A stretch of DNA of 64,000 bases from Adiantum capillus-veneris (Eukaryota > Streptophyta > Polypodiopsida > Polypodiales > Pteridaceae). Of the stretch, positions 45,419 through 56,837 are shown piece after piece (within the stretch, counting starts at the first letter, position 1; the number at the start of each line of letters is the position of its first letter). The DNA lies in contig CM043968.1 of the NCBI GenBank assembly GCA_014529385.2, positions 30,575,013 through 30,639,012 on the forward strand, given 5' to 3'. The notes under the pieces were generated by a model. That model saw only the letters and a list, made by a program, of their open reading frames with translations, was not told where the DNA came from and searched no databases. Position numbers and translations under genes: made by a program.

Positions 45419-45477
45419 TTCTCTCTCATCCCACTCCTTGTAGGGATTGAATTATTGACTTTTTGGCACACCTTATC

Positions 45478-45590
45478 TCAAGCACCTCAAGCTCCCTAGT
45501 CGGAAAGCACGACAAGCACCTCAAGCACCTTAATCAGCAAGCACGACAAGCGCCTTAGTCATCAAGCACGACAAGCACCTTAAGCTTGGA
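45478..45590. repeat. Minisatellite with core aagcacgacaagc
   Basis: Three to four imperfect units of 25-34 bp (caagcacctcaagc...agcacga) in tandem. Confidence 0.8.
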
Positions 45591-45647
45591 CCCGGTTCCC
45601 ACCTCAAGCACAATCCTAGCTTACCTAAGGTCAAAGGAATTTTAACA

Positions 45648-46043
45648 CTAACTATTGGAGGTCTTCAATGAAGCTATCCCTAAGGTCTTTATGCTCCTTT
45701 GGTTAGCCTTGCTCTTTGATAGACCATCTCTCATTTGGGCCCCATTACCATTGGCACATGTCTATATCCTAACCCTTGTTCCCATTTATTCCCCCACATT
45801 AAATGATCAGTTTAATATGAGAAAATCATTTGTGTTTGGTTAGATATTAGATTTTATGGCATTACCTCTCTCTTGAAATCATAGTCGTCCTTAACTATGA
45901 CGTAGAAGAGACAAAGCCTTAGTCATTAGTCAATTTAACTTAGCATGTAGAGGATCCCTTTTTACTCTACGACATCTTTCCAAGATGGATGACTAATCCA
46001 TTTGGTGCTTGGGAGACATAGCTACCGCAAGCATGTATGCTCT
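45648..46043. other. Unassigned DNA, left flank of chromovirus D
   Basis: No ORF with motif. The last ~60 bp (ccatttggtgcttgggagacat) are similar to the right flank of D (ctacttggtgtttgagagacat near 56877). Confidence 0.4.
46039..46043 (+). repeat. Target-site duplication of D, left
   Basis: gctct, repeated at 56833-56837 right after the right LTR. Confidence 0.9.
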
Positions 46044-46696
46044 TGTAAGGTCTCTGACCCCGACCAAAAAGAGCATCGTGTACCATGTAATGATCATAAT
46101 AGAAAAAGTTACTATTTTTAGCAATTTTCTGAATTCTGTCAGTGCCATGATGTTTAGAATGTTTTAAAGCTCCCAAATGTGAATTAAAATAATTTTTGTA
46201 AAAAAATTCCAAAAATAGTAAGTTTTGGTCACCCGACCCGTTTAGTTTTGATCGTCTCGAAAGACTGCATCCGTACCTCGAATTTGAAAAAAATGCATTT
46301 TCAGACCCCGGGGGGCTGCTAAATATGGCAGGTACTCGGGCCAGTACGCCTTAGCTAGAGCTTCGTATAGCAATTTACGGCATCAAAATCCGACTCGTAT
46401 GACCCGTTTTAGCCTAAAATCAATTTTTCCAAAAATTGAGCGGGGAGGCACCGGAGCCCGGGACTGTGTGGGAACAGGTCCCATGCCACTCCAAATCAGA
46501 TTTAGCAGCTAGGGGGCGCCCTTTGTCCCTGTGGGAGTCCTGGGAAAGCTGCCAAGCCAGAAATTAAGCCTCAAAGCCAGTTAACCTAGCCAACCTGACA
46601 CTTGGTGGGTAGAGGAACTGGACTTGCCAATGCAGAGACTGAGTGCTCCTCCACATGCTAATAGCAGGGCTGATCGATTTTCAGCCTGTAGGAACC

Positions 46697-46705
46697 TATT
46701 TAAAG
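46697..46705 (+). promoter_or_regulatory. TATA box of D left LTR
   Basis: TATTTAAAG, conserved in the right LTR at about 54710-54718, with the (CA)n leader just downstream. Confidence 0.6.
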
Positions 46706-47594
46706 GCCAGTGCACACACACACACACACACATACAGGCTCACACACACACCCAGTGCGCACACACACACCTACACACACCTTGGGAAGGTGCTGCCGGT
46801 ACACACATCCTTTGAAGGAGAAGCAAGGAGAGAGGTGCTGTCGAATTCTCACCTCAAGAAGCTCGATTAAATCAGAGAATCGAGAGGATTATCAGCCCTT
46901 AATCACAGTAACCACGGTTTAATAAATGCTTTCTGCAAATCCTTTTCATTACCATCTAAATTTCTCATCTATTATGCTTATTCCTTGTCGTAATTCTCTA
47001 TAATTACTCTCGAATTTCTCTTTAACCATATTCTATTATGTAATCATCACACCATAGCTGAATTATCAGCCATTCATCATCCTTAATTAGTGATTAGTGC
47101 ATGATTAATAGAAATTTCTCTCTCTAGGTAGCATAGTGATTAATTGATAAGCTGGTAACTGTGTAGATTGATAAAAATCACTTTTTTATTAACAATGTAG
47201 CTAAATTAGATCCATTTTCTTATGCATTAAGATGTAATTAAGGTAAAATTAAAGTCGTCATTGAGTCTCTAAGAGTTAATTTTTCTCACACCTATGCATG
47301 AGGTGAACCTGCATCCTCTAATTGCTAGGAAGAGATTAATTATGCTTGATTCATCTTTCTAGTAAATTTATTAATGAGACCTTATTATTCTTAATCATCT
47401 AAGTCGAGTAATTATCCTTAGGGCCGGTTCCCATAGGAATATGCATCATCCATAATGATTGCTATATGGAAATATCTAAACCTCTCATGTAGCAAGCATT
47501 GTTTGATGTTGCTAATCTATCATTTGGCTTGTTATGACGCTTGCGGACATTAGCTCTTTTCTCCAAGTTAATTATTTGAAGTAGTGAGTTTAAA

Positions 47595-47735
47595 ATGGCC
47601 CCGGTTAACAGAGCTCGCTTTGGTGGAGCCCACGACCACGAGGCAAGAACGAGCAAGGTGAAGGGAAAGGGAAAAGCTCCCATGGACGAACAAATACCAG
47701 CCATCTCACGGGCCATTGGCGAAGAAATGGAAGAG
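47595..47735 (+). CDS. LTR-embedded ORF of D, possible first exon
   Basis: The ATG at 47595 opens 47 codons starting MAPVNRARFGGAHDHEA, basic and Gly/Lys-rich like a chromovirus Gag N-terminus, ending EEMEE at GAG/GTAGGT, a consensus splice donor at 47735/47736. The right LTR keeps the frame (55615-55755) with several amino acid changes and the same donor. A matching acceptor (ttgtag/gaagac) lies at 48939/48940 beyond the LTR, and the frames agree (phase 0). Without splicing the frame runs into intron-like sequence. This is inferred from sequence; no transcript evidence. Confidence 0.45.
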
Positions 47736-48032
47736 GTAGGTCATATTTTTTTTCAAGTCGTTTGAATTAACATTGCATATGTTTAGTTAGGAATGAACAT
47801 ATCCCCAAAAACATGTTGGAGAAATCCGACGGAAACCTCGGCACTGAACTCATTTGTACATTAAAGTCTAAAGTAAGAAAGAAATGATTGATGGGTATGA
47901 TGTTTGCAATAGGAAAGAATGTCTACTAGAGAAAATTTAGCTCGACGTGTTCATTTTATTTCCAATGTTGAATCACTCCTGACCCCCCTACTGATCACAG
48001 GGAGCAGAGTTCCTCGTTAAGGGCTCTTGAAT

Positions 48033-48146
48033 CCACGACTTGCTTTTTATGCGGTGGATACCCACGACTTGCTTTCTATGCGGTGGGAACCCACGTTTTG
48101 CTTTCTATGCGGTGGGAGTGTCCATGACATGCTTTCTATGCGGTGG
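48033..48146 (+). repeat. Fourfold short repeat in D LTR
   Basis: Four units of about 25 bp, core cttgctttctatgcggtgg, at 48033, 48062, 48091 and 48122. Each begins cca(c/t)g and ends gtgg. It is also present in the right LTR at about 56045-56159. Confidence 0.9.
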
Positions 48147-48822
48147 ACATACCTAGTTGTATGGGCAGCTAGGCGACAACGGGAGGAGTAAACTCTCACT
48201 GGAGGGGGGATGTTGTACCTCCAAAACATTGGAATTTTAATGAATAAGTTTGAGTAGAATTTTTACTAGAATACTGTCTTGGTGTTGTTTGCAATACTGG
48301 TTGAAGGGCTGTCTTAACAAACAATGTGATTCGGAATTAATCAAGGAATGTTTATGTTGAACAACCATTGTGGTAGTAATTAGGTCACACAAGGAAGTGT
48401 GAGTGTGGGGGTGGAAAGTGGGGGCTTGGCTCAGGTTGCCAAAGCCTATGAGATGGGTGGTCCCGATTGGTCGGGAACTCTCTGTCCCCATAGTGTTTAA
48501 TTCGATATTAGTAATACTCATTGCCCCTAGAGCGGTGAAATCTCGAGAGTATGTGGCTCTGAAACATGGGGAAAAAGGCACTCGGGGTTTCTCTCCTCTT
48601 GGAAGGTGGGTCTTAGGATCGCTAGATGGTTTAAGTACCCTTCCCCTGCGAGGTGGAGCTAGATCCCATTGCTAGTAGGCTCTAGCTCGACTTACTTTGT
48701 GATGAGAGATCGTCCGCTAGCTAAACCCTAAACCACTTTGTTTGATTCCGCCATAGATCTAGTGGCCACCAGGTTCACCATCAGATCCGCTGTTTGATAT
48801 GGCGGGGTGGGGACCTCACACT

Positions 48823-48838
48823 TGGTATCAAAGATAAG
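48823..48838 (+). other. Primer-binding site of D
   Basis: TGGTATCAAAGATAAG, two bases after the LTR, resembles the tRNA-Met-type site TGGTATCAGAGC with changes in its second half. Confidence 0.65.
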
Positions 48839-48939
48839 CCTAGGTTAGGCTGGGAAATAAAGTCGTACTATTTGAATATTTAAAAAGGAACTGATAGTAT
48901 ATAGGTAGCTGATCCGAATTCCTTGCATTGGTGTTGTAG

Positions 48940-49443
48940 GAAGACCCCGTGCTAGAATATCGGAAGTTCCAAGTGTTTGAGTTTATTTATGAGCAAGCTC
49001 GAAGATTCCCAGTTTACCAATTCAGGCGAGATGTCATGGAGATACTGATGAAGACTCATACGCCACACTCCACTCACATTGATAGAGGATGAGAACTTGA
49101 TTGGACATTTCCAGGAGGGGTTTACTACATCAACGCTCGGAAGCTAGGATGCTTGGCTATCGATTTGAAGAAGATATGTTGGGGAGAAGAGTTGAGGGTA
49201 GTGGAGTTATTCTACTTGCTGCCTACCCAATTAGACCTTACTGTTTCAGGCGACTCCAATCAAACCATCAACGACTGGCTCTTGGAAAAGGTCACTGAGG
49301 TGATCCCAGCAAACAGAGTCAAAACTTTTGGAGTACCAAAAGAGGAATTCCGGCTTGATATCTTAGTTTATAATCTGCTTGAGGATAAGTACAGGAACTA
49401 TTTCACGAACAAAGTAGTGCATCATGTGAATACCATCTCCTAG
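48940..49443 (+). pseudogene. Extra leader coding segment of D (one in-frame stop)
   Basis: Starting right after an acceptor-like ttgtag at 48939, one frame stays open for about 167 codons to TAG at 49441-49443, except for a TGA at about 49089. Pieces: EYRKFQVFEFIYEQARRFPV, FPGGVYYINARKLGCLAIDL, VPKEEFRLDILVYNLLEDKY. It precedes gag and is not a known chromovirus Gag domain. It may be an additional protein or a captured host exon. The short distance from the LTR and the frame match to 47595-47735 suggest a spliced two-exon ORF. No function is assigned. Confidence 0.45.
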
Positions 49444-49659
49444 GCGTATTTTATACGCAATCCAAAAAGCCATGTAATAAGTTGATCATCAGTTATCCTA
49501 AACCTTGAGCGGTTTCAATTGTAATAAATTTTCATCAATAAAGTGCTTTTTGTCTCTGAATCTCTGTCTCTTGATAAAGTGGTATCTTGAATTTTATTTA
49601 AAGTCTCGTGTCTATTTTGAAATCCAAGTAATGGTATCAAGAATCTCGTATAACCTCTG

Positions 49660-50449
49660 TAGGCAGCGCAAGAGAATAAGCTTCTCCTTAAGCAAGCCCA
49701 ACCTCTGATCTTTAAGGGCGAGGGGGCAAATGTGGAGAGAGATGCGGAAGTGTGGATGGAAGCCATGGACGACTACTTTGAAGCTGCGGGAATCCAACCT
49801 GTAAATCAGACCGTGCTTGCGATGTTACGCTTGATTGGCGATGCCAAGATATGGTGGAAGCAACATTGTAGGGATTTGGATATTAAGGGATCTTCCCAAT
49901 CCTGGAAAGACATCAAAGCTGTGATAATGGGGCGTTATTTACCACCTGCCTACAAAACCCTGAAGATGAATGAGTTCTTTTCACTTCGGCAACAGACAGC
50001 TGACTTCATCTGTCGAAGAATACTATGCAAAGTTTGTCACTCTTCGGAGATATGCTCCTAAGATGACCTTGGAACAACAGGTAGCGAGGTTTTGCCAAGG
50101 GCTAATCAATCCCTTGAATACTCGGTTGGAAGCTCTCGGGCCGACAACTCTTCAGGATGCCTTGCTAAGGGCCAAACCATTAGCTCTTGAAGTACAAAAG
50201 GTTAATCAGAACAGGAGGAATCATTGGGCAAAGAGGGAAAGGACAACTGCTTGGAATAATAGACCAACCAACCAAGCATATGACCAACGTCCTATTTTGG
50301 CTACCACCACAACCATGGAGTTCCCAGATGTTCGATGCTATGGTTGCGGCGAGTATGGACATTATAGATCCAAGTGCCCCGAGAACATTCAGGCAACCAA
50401 TGCCAATGCCATACCCTTGAATACCCATGGGCGTGGCCAAGCTAACTGA
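49660..50449 (+). pseudogene. gag: D gag (one frameshift)
   Basis: Gag of the chromovirus: VWMEAMDDYFEAAGI, IWWKQHCRDLDIKGSSQSW and FSLRQQTADF in the frame from 49732. A shift at about 50005 then gives VEEYYAKFVTLRRYAPKM, VARFCQGL and the zinc knuckle CYGCGEYGHYRSKC (about 50338-50380), which is intact (C-x2-C-x4-H-x4-C). It ends TGA at 50447-50449. It forms the particle and binds the RNA. Confidence 0.88.
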
Positions 50450-50467
50450 AGAGGAGGACGAGGAAGG

Positions 50468-52560
50468 ATGAAAAGAGGGCGAGGGTGTGGAGCTACCACC
50501 AGAGTGAATGCCGCAGTGGTACAACCAACTGTGGGAGACGAAGTAGTGGAAAGAGCAACCTTGCATGCTGCAATTGACAACCCCAATGGTTGCGAGCAAT
50601 ACGCAGTCATTCATACGCCAAGACCTCTCAGAGGTGAACAAGTTAACTTCCTTATAGATTGTGGTAGTACTCTTTCATTTCTTTCACCCATATGCATGAG
50701 GAAGTTAAGGCTAGATAAGTATCCAACAAGCAAGCTAGTTGTAGAGTTAGCAAACGGCAAGGAAGTAGTATCTCAACATTCTCCAGGAAAAATCGACTTT
50801 GATTTAGGGGGACACCCAACTTTTGCCCAATTTCGAACCCTACCCTTAGGATTCTTTGATGGGATACTAGGGATGGACTGGCTAAAGCAAAATAGGGCCC
50901 ACATACATTGTGCACAAGGAAAATTTACCTTTACAGATAACTTGGATAATGAAGCCTTAATCCCGGGGGGAAATGGGAGACCTAGGGCTACTCTAGTTAA
51001 GGCCAGCAGACTTTTGAAGGGATTAAGAAAGGGACAACAAATTTATGCGGTAAAGCTCAACAAAGTAGACCAAGCAGATACCTCACTTCGACCAAACTGG
51101 TTGAGAGAGTATGATGATGTATTCCCAGAAGACCTTACGAATCTTTCGCCACATAGAGACGTAGATCATGAGATTGAAACTATCCCTGGATGTGAACCTA
51201 TCTCAAAAAGACCTTATAAAATGTCACTTCCAGAGGCCATTGAACTCAAGGAACAACTTAGGCAACTCATTGAGCAAGGATTCATTCGACCCAGTACTTC
51301 TCCTTGGGGTGCTCCAGTTCTTTTTCAGAAGAAGAAGGATGGAACCTTAAGGCTATGCATAGACTACCGTGGACTGAACCAGGTAACTGTCAAGAACAAG
51401 TATCCAATTCCAAGGATTGACGAACTCTTGGACAGACTCCACGGCGCCAAAATGTTTACTAAGATTGATCTAAGGTCAGAATATTATCAAATCAGAATCA
51501 AGGAATCGGATATTCCAAAGATAGCTTTCAACACTAGGTATGGACACTACGAATTCACAGTAATGTCTTTTGGTCTAACAAATGCTCCTGCAAGCTTCAA
51601 TCGACTTATGCAGGATATTTTCAGACCTTACCTGGATGGCTTTGTCTTGGTTTTCTTTGATGACATTCTGGTCTACTCTAAGAATGAAGTAGATCACAAA
51701 GATCATGTTCGCAAGGTACTTGATCTCCTTCGAGAATATCAACTTTACGCTAAAGAGAGCAAGTGTACCTTTTGCTCACCGAAGGTCAATTACCTTGGAT
51801 TCGTCATATCGGCTGAAGGAATTTCAGTGGACCCAGATAAAGTCAAGGACATCGTTGATTGGCCTTAACCATCTACCATCAAAGAAGTCAGAGGATTTCT
51901 TGGGATAACGGGATGGTACAGGATTTTTGTCAAGGACTATGCACGTATTGCTGCACCTTTGACGGAACTCTTGAAGAAAGGAATGAGGATCGAATGGAAG
52001 GCTGAGCACGAATCTAGCTTTGCTAAGCTAAAAGAGTTCTTGGTCTCAGCTCCTATTTTAAAGCTTCCGGACTTCAGTAAGGAATTTGAAGTAGCGACCG
52101 ATGCCAGAAAATTTGCTCTAGGTGGAGTTCTTACTCAAGAAGGAAGACCAGTGGCTTATACTTTGCGAAAGTTGAGGGATCACGAGAAGAATTATCCTAC
52201 TCATGATTTGGAGCTTTTAGCTATTATTCACGTGTTGAAGTTATGGAGACATTATCTTCTCGGACGCAAGTTTCAGCTGGTCACAGACCACAAGAACTTA
52301 AAATGGATCTTTACTCAACCTATTCTCAACATGCGACAACGGTGATGGATAGAGCTATTACAAGAATATGACCTTGACATAAAGTATAGACCAGGGAAGG
52401 AGAATGCAGTTGCAGATGGTCTTAGCTGAAAATCCATTCTCGAAGCTATTTCTATTCGAAATAACCCTATCTGGGATAGAATCAAAGAAGCATCTTTGGT
52501 AGATCCAAAATACCAACTTATAGTAGCATCAGTCCAGCAAAATAAAATGCATTAAGCTAA
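50468..52560 (+). pseudogene. pol: D protease, reverse transcriptase and RNase H
   Basis: Open from 50468 to 51868. The protease has [14 protein letters not shown] (about 50650; D-C-G-S in the active site) and [64 protein letters not shown] and the catalytic [10 protein letters not shown] (about 51650; FFDD for YVDD), then NYLGFVIS. After a stop at 51866-51868 RT ends, and RNase H is open at 51959-52345 (EVATDARKFALGGVL, LVTDHKNLKW). Stops follow at 52343 and about 52428 (GKENAVADGLS). Few lesions, but not functional as read. Confidence 0.92.
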
Positions 52561-54036
52561 AGATTACTCTCTTATGGGAGGATGTCTTTACTACAGACAT
52601 AGACTATGTGTACCCAGAGATCCAGCTTTAAAGAAGGCCATTTTGTATGAAGCACACGATAGCCCTACATCCGGACATCCAGGCTATGCTAAAACTCTTC
52701 ATGCTGTAGGGAGGAGCTATTTTTGGTCTGGAATGAAAGGAGACATACTTCGCTACGTGAGGCAATGTCTTTCTTGTCAGAGGATAAAGGCCGAAAGAAT
52801 CAAGTTACCAGGGCAACTTCAACCTCTTGACATACCCCAGATGAAATGGGAATGCATCGGTATGGATTTTGTTACAGGATTACCTTCTACAGGAGGTTAT
52901 GATTCTGTTTTCGTGGTTGTTCATATGCTCACAAAAGTGGCTCACCTATTACCCGTAAAGACAACCTTTACTGCTTCAGATATTAGCCGTGTATTCATCA
53001 AGGAGATTTTTAGGTTACATGGTCTACCCAAGCGTATCGTCAGTGATAGAGATGCCAAGTTTACATCAAAATTTTGGACTTCTCTTTTCCAATCTATTGG
53101 GTCACAATTAGCTTTCAGTATCATCCACAAACAGATGGGCAAACTGAAAGAGTTAATCAAGTCATCGAGGACATTCTCAGAGCCTATTGTTCCCAAGAAC
53201 CAAAGAAGTGGTTACAATATCTACCTTTGGTGGAGTATGCTTACAACTCTTTCAGTACAGCGTATCATCCACAGACAGATGGGCAAACTGAAAGAGTTAA
53301 TCAAGTCATCGAGGACATTCTCAGAGCCTATTGTTCCCAAGAACCAAAGAAGTGGTTACAATATCTACCTTTGGTGGAGTATGCTTACAACTCTTCCGAA
53401 CACAGAAGCATTGGATTGTCACCTTTCAAAGCTCTTTATGGACAGGACTTTTTAGCACCACTGAACTTCTCAGATCCAACCATCAGGGTAGAAGCATCTA
53501 GGAAGATGTTAGAAGATATGGAAGATCAGACTAGAGCTATTCGCCAAGACATTCAGGCCGCTCAGGATAAGCAGAAGCACTATGCAGATAAGAACCGTTC
53601 GTAAAGAATTTTCAAAGAAGGGGATAAGGTTTTTCTGAGAGTCCGACCAAAGAAAAGTAACTTATCACTAGGCAGATATAAGAAGCTAAGCCCAAGGTAT
53701 TGTGGACCATTTGAGATTGTTAAAGTTGTAAGTGACCAAGCCTACAAGCTAAAGTTACCTGCAAACTTGAAGGTTCATTATGTATTTCACGTCAGCTTAC
53801 TCAAACCCTATATCCCTAATCTTGATCAATTCTTGGACTCAGATCAGATAGTCATGCCAACACCAGAAGTTCTCGAGCTCCAACCGGACTATGTACTTGA
53901 AACGAGGGAAAGGAAGTTACGAAACAGAACTATCACGGAGCATATAGTAAAGTGGAAGGATTACCCTGAAGAAGATGCAACTTGGGAGGATGAACCAACG
54001 CTCATAAAAGATTACCCAGACACATTCTCGAGATAA
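52561..54036 (+). pseudogene. pol: D integrase with chromodomain (frameshift, internal duplication)
   Basis: H2C2 zinc region EAHDSPTSGHPGYAKTLH...CLSCQRIK (about 52648-52790). Core: CIGMDFVTGLPS, IVSDRDAKFTSKFW and, after a shift at about 53118, YHPQTDGQTERVNQ, so the D-D-E residues are present. A 144-bp tandem duplication (53119-53406) repeats the Glu region. A stop at 53602-53604 precedes the C-terminal part (DKVFLRVRPKK, then FHVSLLKPY). The end, VLETRERKLRNRTITEHIVK then WKDYPEEDATWE (about 53897-53990), is a chromodomain with its aromatic residues, which directs integration to marked chromatin in chromoviruses. It ends TAA at 54034-54036. Confidence 0.92.
53119..53406 (+). repeat. Tandem duplication, 2 x 144 bp, in D integrase
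   Basis: Copies 53119-53262 and 53263-53406 are nearly identical. The junction ctttcagtacagcg/tatcatcc in copy 2 retains seven bases (tacagcg) that are missing before copy 1. Confidence 0.93.
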
Positions 54037-54057
54037 GGGCATCTCAAATTTTTCACG

Positions 54058-54067
54058 TTGGGGAGGT
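54058..54067 (+). other. Polypurine tract of D
   Basis: ttggggaggt directly precedes the right LTR. Confidence 0.75.
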
Positions 54068-56832
54068 TGTAAGGTCTCTGACCCCGACCAAAAAGAGCAC
54101 CGTGTACCATGTAATGATCATAATAGAAAAAGTTAATATTTTTAGCAGTTTTCTGAATTCTGTCAGTGCCATGATGTTTAGAATGTTTTAAAGCTCCCAA
54201 ATGTGAATTAAAATAATTTTTGCAAAAATAGTAAGTTTTTGGTCACCCGACCCGTCTAGTTTTGATCGTCTCGAAAGACTGCATCCGTACCCCGAATTTG
54301 AAAAAAATGCATTTTTGGACCCTGGGGGCTGCTAAATATGGCACGTACTTGGGCCAATACGCCTTAGCTAGAGCTCTGTATAGGAATTTACGGCATCAAA
54401 ATCCGACTCGTATGACCCGTTTTAGCCTAAAATCAATTTTTCCAAAAATTGAGCGGGGAGGCACAGGAGACTGGGACTGTGTGGGAACAGGTCCCAGGAC
54501 ACTCCAGATCAGCTTTAGCATCTAGGGGGCGCCCTTTGTCCTTGTGGGAGTCCTGGGAAAGCTGCCAAGCCAGAAACTAAGCCTCAGAGCCAGTTAACCT
54601 AGCCAACCTGACAATTGGTGGGTAGAGGAACTGGACTTGCCAATGCAGAGACTGAGTGCTCCTCCAGATGCTAATAGCAGGACTGGTCGATTTTCAGTCT
54701 GTAGGAGCCTATTTAAAGTCCAGTGCACACACACACACACACACATACAGGCTCACACACACACCCAGTGCACACACACACACCTACACACACCTTGGGG
54801 AGGTGCTGCCGGTACACACATCCTTTGAAGGAGAAGCAAGGAGGGAGGTGCTGTCGAATTCTCACCTCAAGAATCTCGATTAAATCAGAGAATCGAGAGG
54901 ATTATCAGCCCTTAATCACGGTAACCACGGTTTAATTAATGCTTTCTGCAAATCCTTTTCATTACCATCTAAATTTCTCGTCTATTATGCTTATTCCTAG
55001 TCGTAATTCTCTATAATTACTCTCTAATTTCTCTTTAACCATATTCTATTATGTAATCATCACACCATAGCTGAATTATCAGCCATTCATCATCCTTAAT
55101 TAGTGATTAGTGCATGATTAATAGAATTTTCTCTCTCTAGGTAGTATAGTGATTAATCGATAAGCCGGTAACTGTGTAGATTGATAAAAATCACTTTTTT
55201 ATTAACAATGTAGCTAAATTAGATCCATTTTCTTATGCATTAAGATGTAATTAAGGTAAAATTAAAGTCGTCATTGAGTCTCTAAGAGTTAATTTTTCTC
55301 ACCTATGCATGAGGTGAACCTGCATCCTCTAATTGCTAGGAAGAGATTAATTATGCTTGATTCATCTTTCTGGTAAATCTATTAATGAGACCTATTATTC
55401 TTAATAATTTAAGTCAAGTAATTATCCTTAGGGCCGGTTCCCATAGGAATATGCATCATCCATAATGATTGCTATATGGAAATATCTAAACCTCTCATGT
55501 AGCAGGCATTGTTTGATGTTGCTAATCTATCATTTGGCTTGTTATGACGCTTGCGGACATTAGCTCTTTTCTCCAAGTTAATTATTTAATGTAGTGAGTT
55601 TAAGATGGCCCCGGTTAAGAGGACTCGCTTTGGTGGAGCCCACGACCACGAGGCAGGAACGAGCAAGGTGAACGGAAAGGGAAAAGCTCCCATGGACGAA
55701 CAAATACCGGCCATCTCACGGGCCATTGACGAAGAAATGGAAGAGGTAGGTCATATTTTTTTTCAAGTCGTTTGAATTAACATTGCACACGTCTAATTAG
55801 GAATGAACATATCCCCAAAAACATGTTGGAGAAATCCGACGGAAACCTCGGCACTGAACTCATTTGTACATTAAAGTCTAAAGTAAGAAAGAAATGATTG
55901 ATGGGTATGTTGTTTGCAATAGGAAAGAATGTCTGCTAGGGAAACTTTAGCTCAACATGTTCATTTTATTTCCAATGTTGAATCACTCCTGACCCCCCCT
56001 ACTGATCCACAGGGGGCAGAGTTCCTCGTTAAGGGCTCTTGAATCCACGACTTGCTTTTTATGCGGTGGATACCTACGACTTGCTTTCTATGCAGTGGGA
56101 ACCCACGTCTTGCTTTCTATGCGGTGGGAGTGTCCATGACATGCTTTCTATGCGGTGGACATACCTAGTTGTATGGGCAGCTAGGTGACAATCGGAGGAG
56201 TAAACTCTCACTGGACGGGGGATGTTGTACCTCCAGAACATTGGAATTTTAATGAATAAGTTTGAGTAGAATTTTTACTAGAATATTGTCTTGGTGTTGT
56301 TTGCAATACTGGTTGAAGGGTTGTCTTAACAAACAATGTGATTCGGAATTAATCAAGGAATGTTTATGTTGAACAACCATTGTGGTAGTAATTAGGTCAC
56401 ACAAGGAAGTGTGAGTGTAGGGGTGAAAAGTGGGGGCTTGGCTCAGGTTGCCAAAGCCTATGAGATGGGTGGTCCCGATTGGTCGGTAACTCTCTGTCCC
56501 CATAGTGTTTAATTCGATATTAGTAATACTCATTGCCCCTAGAGCGGGGAAATCTCGAGAGTACGTGCCTCTGAAACATGGGGAAAAAAGCACTCAGGGT
56601 TTCTCTCCTCTTGGAAGGTGGGTCTTAGGATCACTAGATGGTTTAAGTACGCTTCCCCTGCGAGGTGGAGCTAAATCCCATTGCTGGTAGGCTCGAGCTC
56701 GACTTACTTTGTGATGAGAGATCATCCGCTAGCTGAACCCTAAACCACTTTGTTTGATTCCGCCATAGATCTAGTGGCCACCAGGTTCACCATCAGATCC
56801 GTTGTTTGATATGGCGGGGTGGGAACCTCGCA
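54068..56832 (+). repeat. Right LTR of D (2765 bp)
   Basis: TGTAAGGTCTCTGACC to GGGAACCTCGCA. Same features as the left copy: TATA, (CA)n, ORF-like segment 55615-55755 and fourfold repeat. Differences are scattered single bases and small indels. Confidence 0.93.
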
Positions 56833-56837
56833 GCTCT

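Larger units (their letters stand above)
44301..45647 (+). repeat. Possible copia-type LTR
   Basis: The polypurine-like aagtgggagat at 44290-44300, identical to that of copia A, precedes TGTTAAGGTTC, and the segment could end at tttaaca (45647), giving TGTTAA...TTAACA ends. No coding copia sequence precedes it and no flanking duplication is present, so it would be the 3' LTR of a lost element. The end is a guess. It includes the poly-G/poly-C region and the 45478-45590 repeats. Confidence 0.3.
46044..48820 (+). repeat. Left LTR of D (2777 bp)
   Basis: TGTAAGGTCTCTGACC to GGGGACCTCACA. TATA box TATTTAAAG at 46697-46705, (CA)n after it, an ORF-like segment at 47595-47735 and a fourfold short repeat at 48033-48146. 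Confidence 0.93.
46044..56832 (+). mobile_element. Complete Ty3/gypsy chromovirus D
   Basis: 10.8 kb element: LTRs 46044-48820 and 54068-56832, TSD gctct, primer site 48823, extra leader ORF, gag, protease, RT, RNase H, integrase with C-terminal chromodomain, polypurine tract 54058-54067. The coding region has two frameshifts, a handful of stops (several look like CGA to TGA) and an internal 144-bp duplication. The LTRs are close to identical. Confidence 0.93.

Noticed and set aside
52942-53455. Repeated reading IIHKQMGKLKELIK in integrase region
   Set aside because: Out-of-frame translation of the 144-bp duplication; the true integrase frame reads YHPQTDGQTERVNQ.
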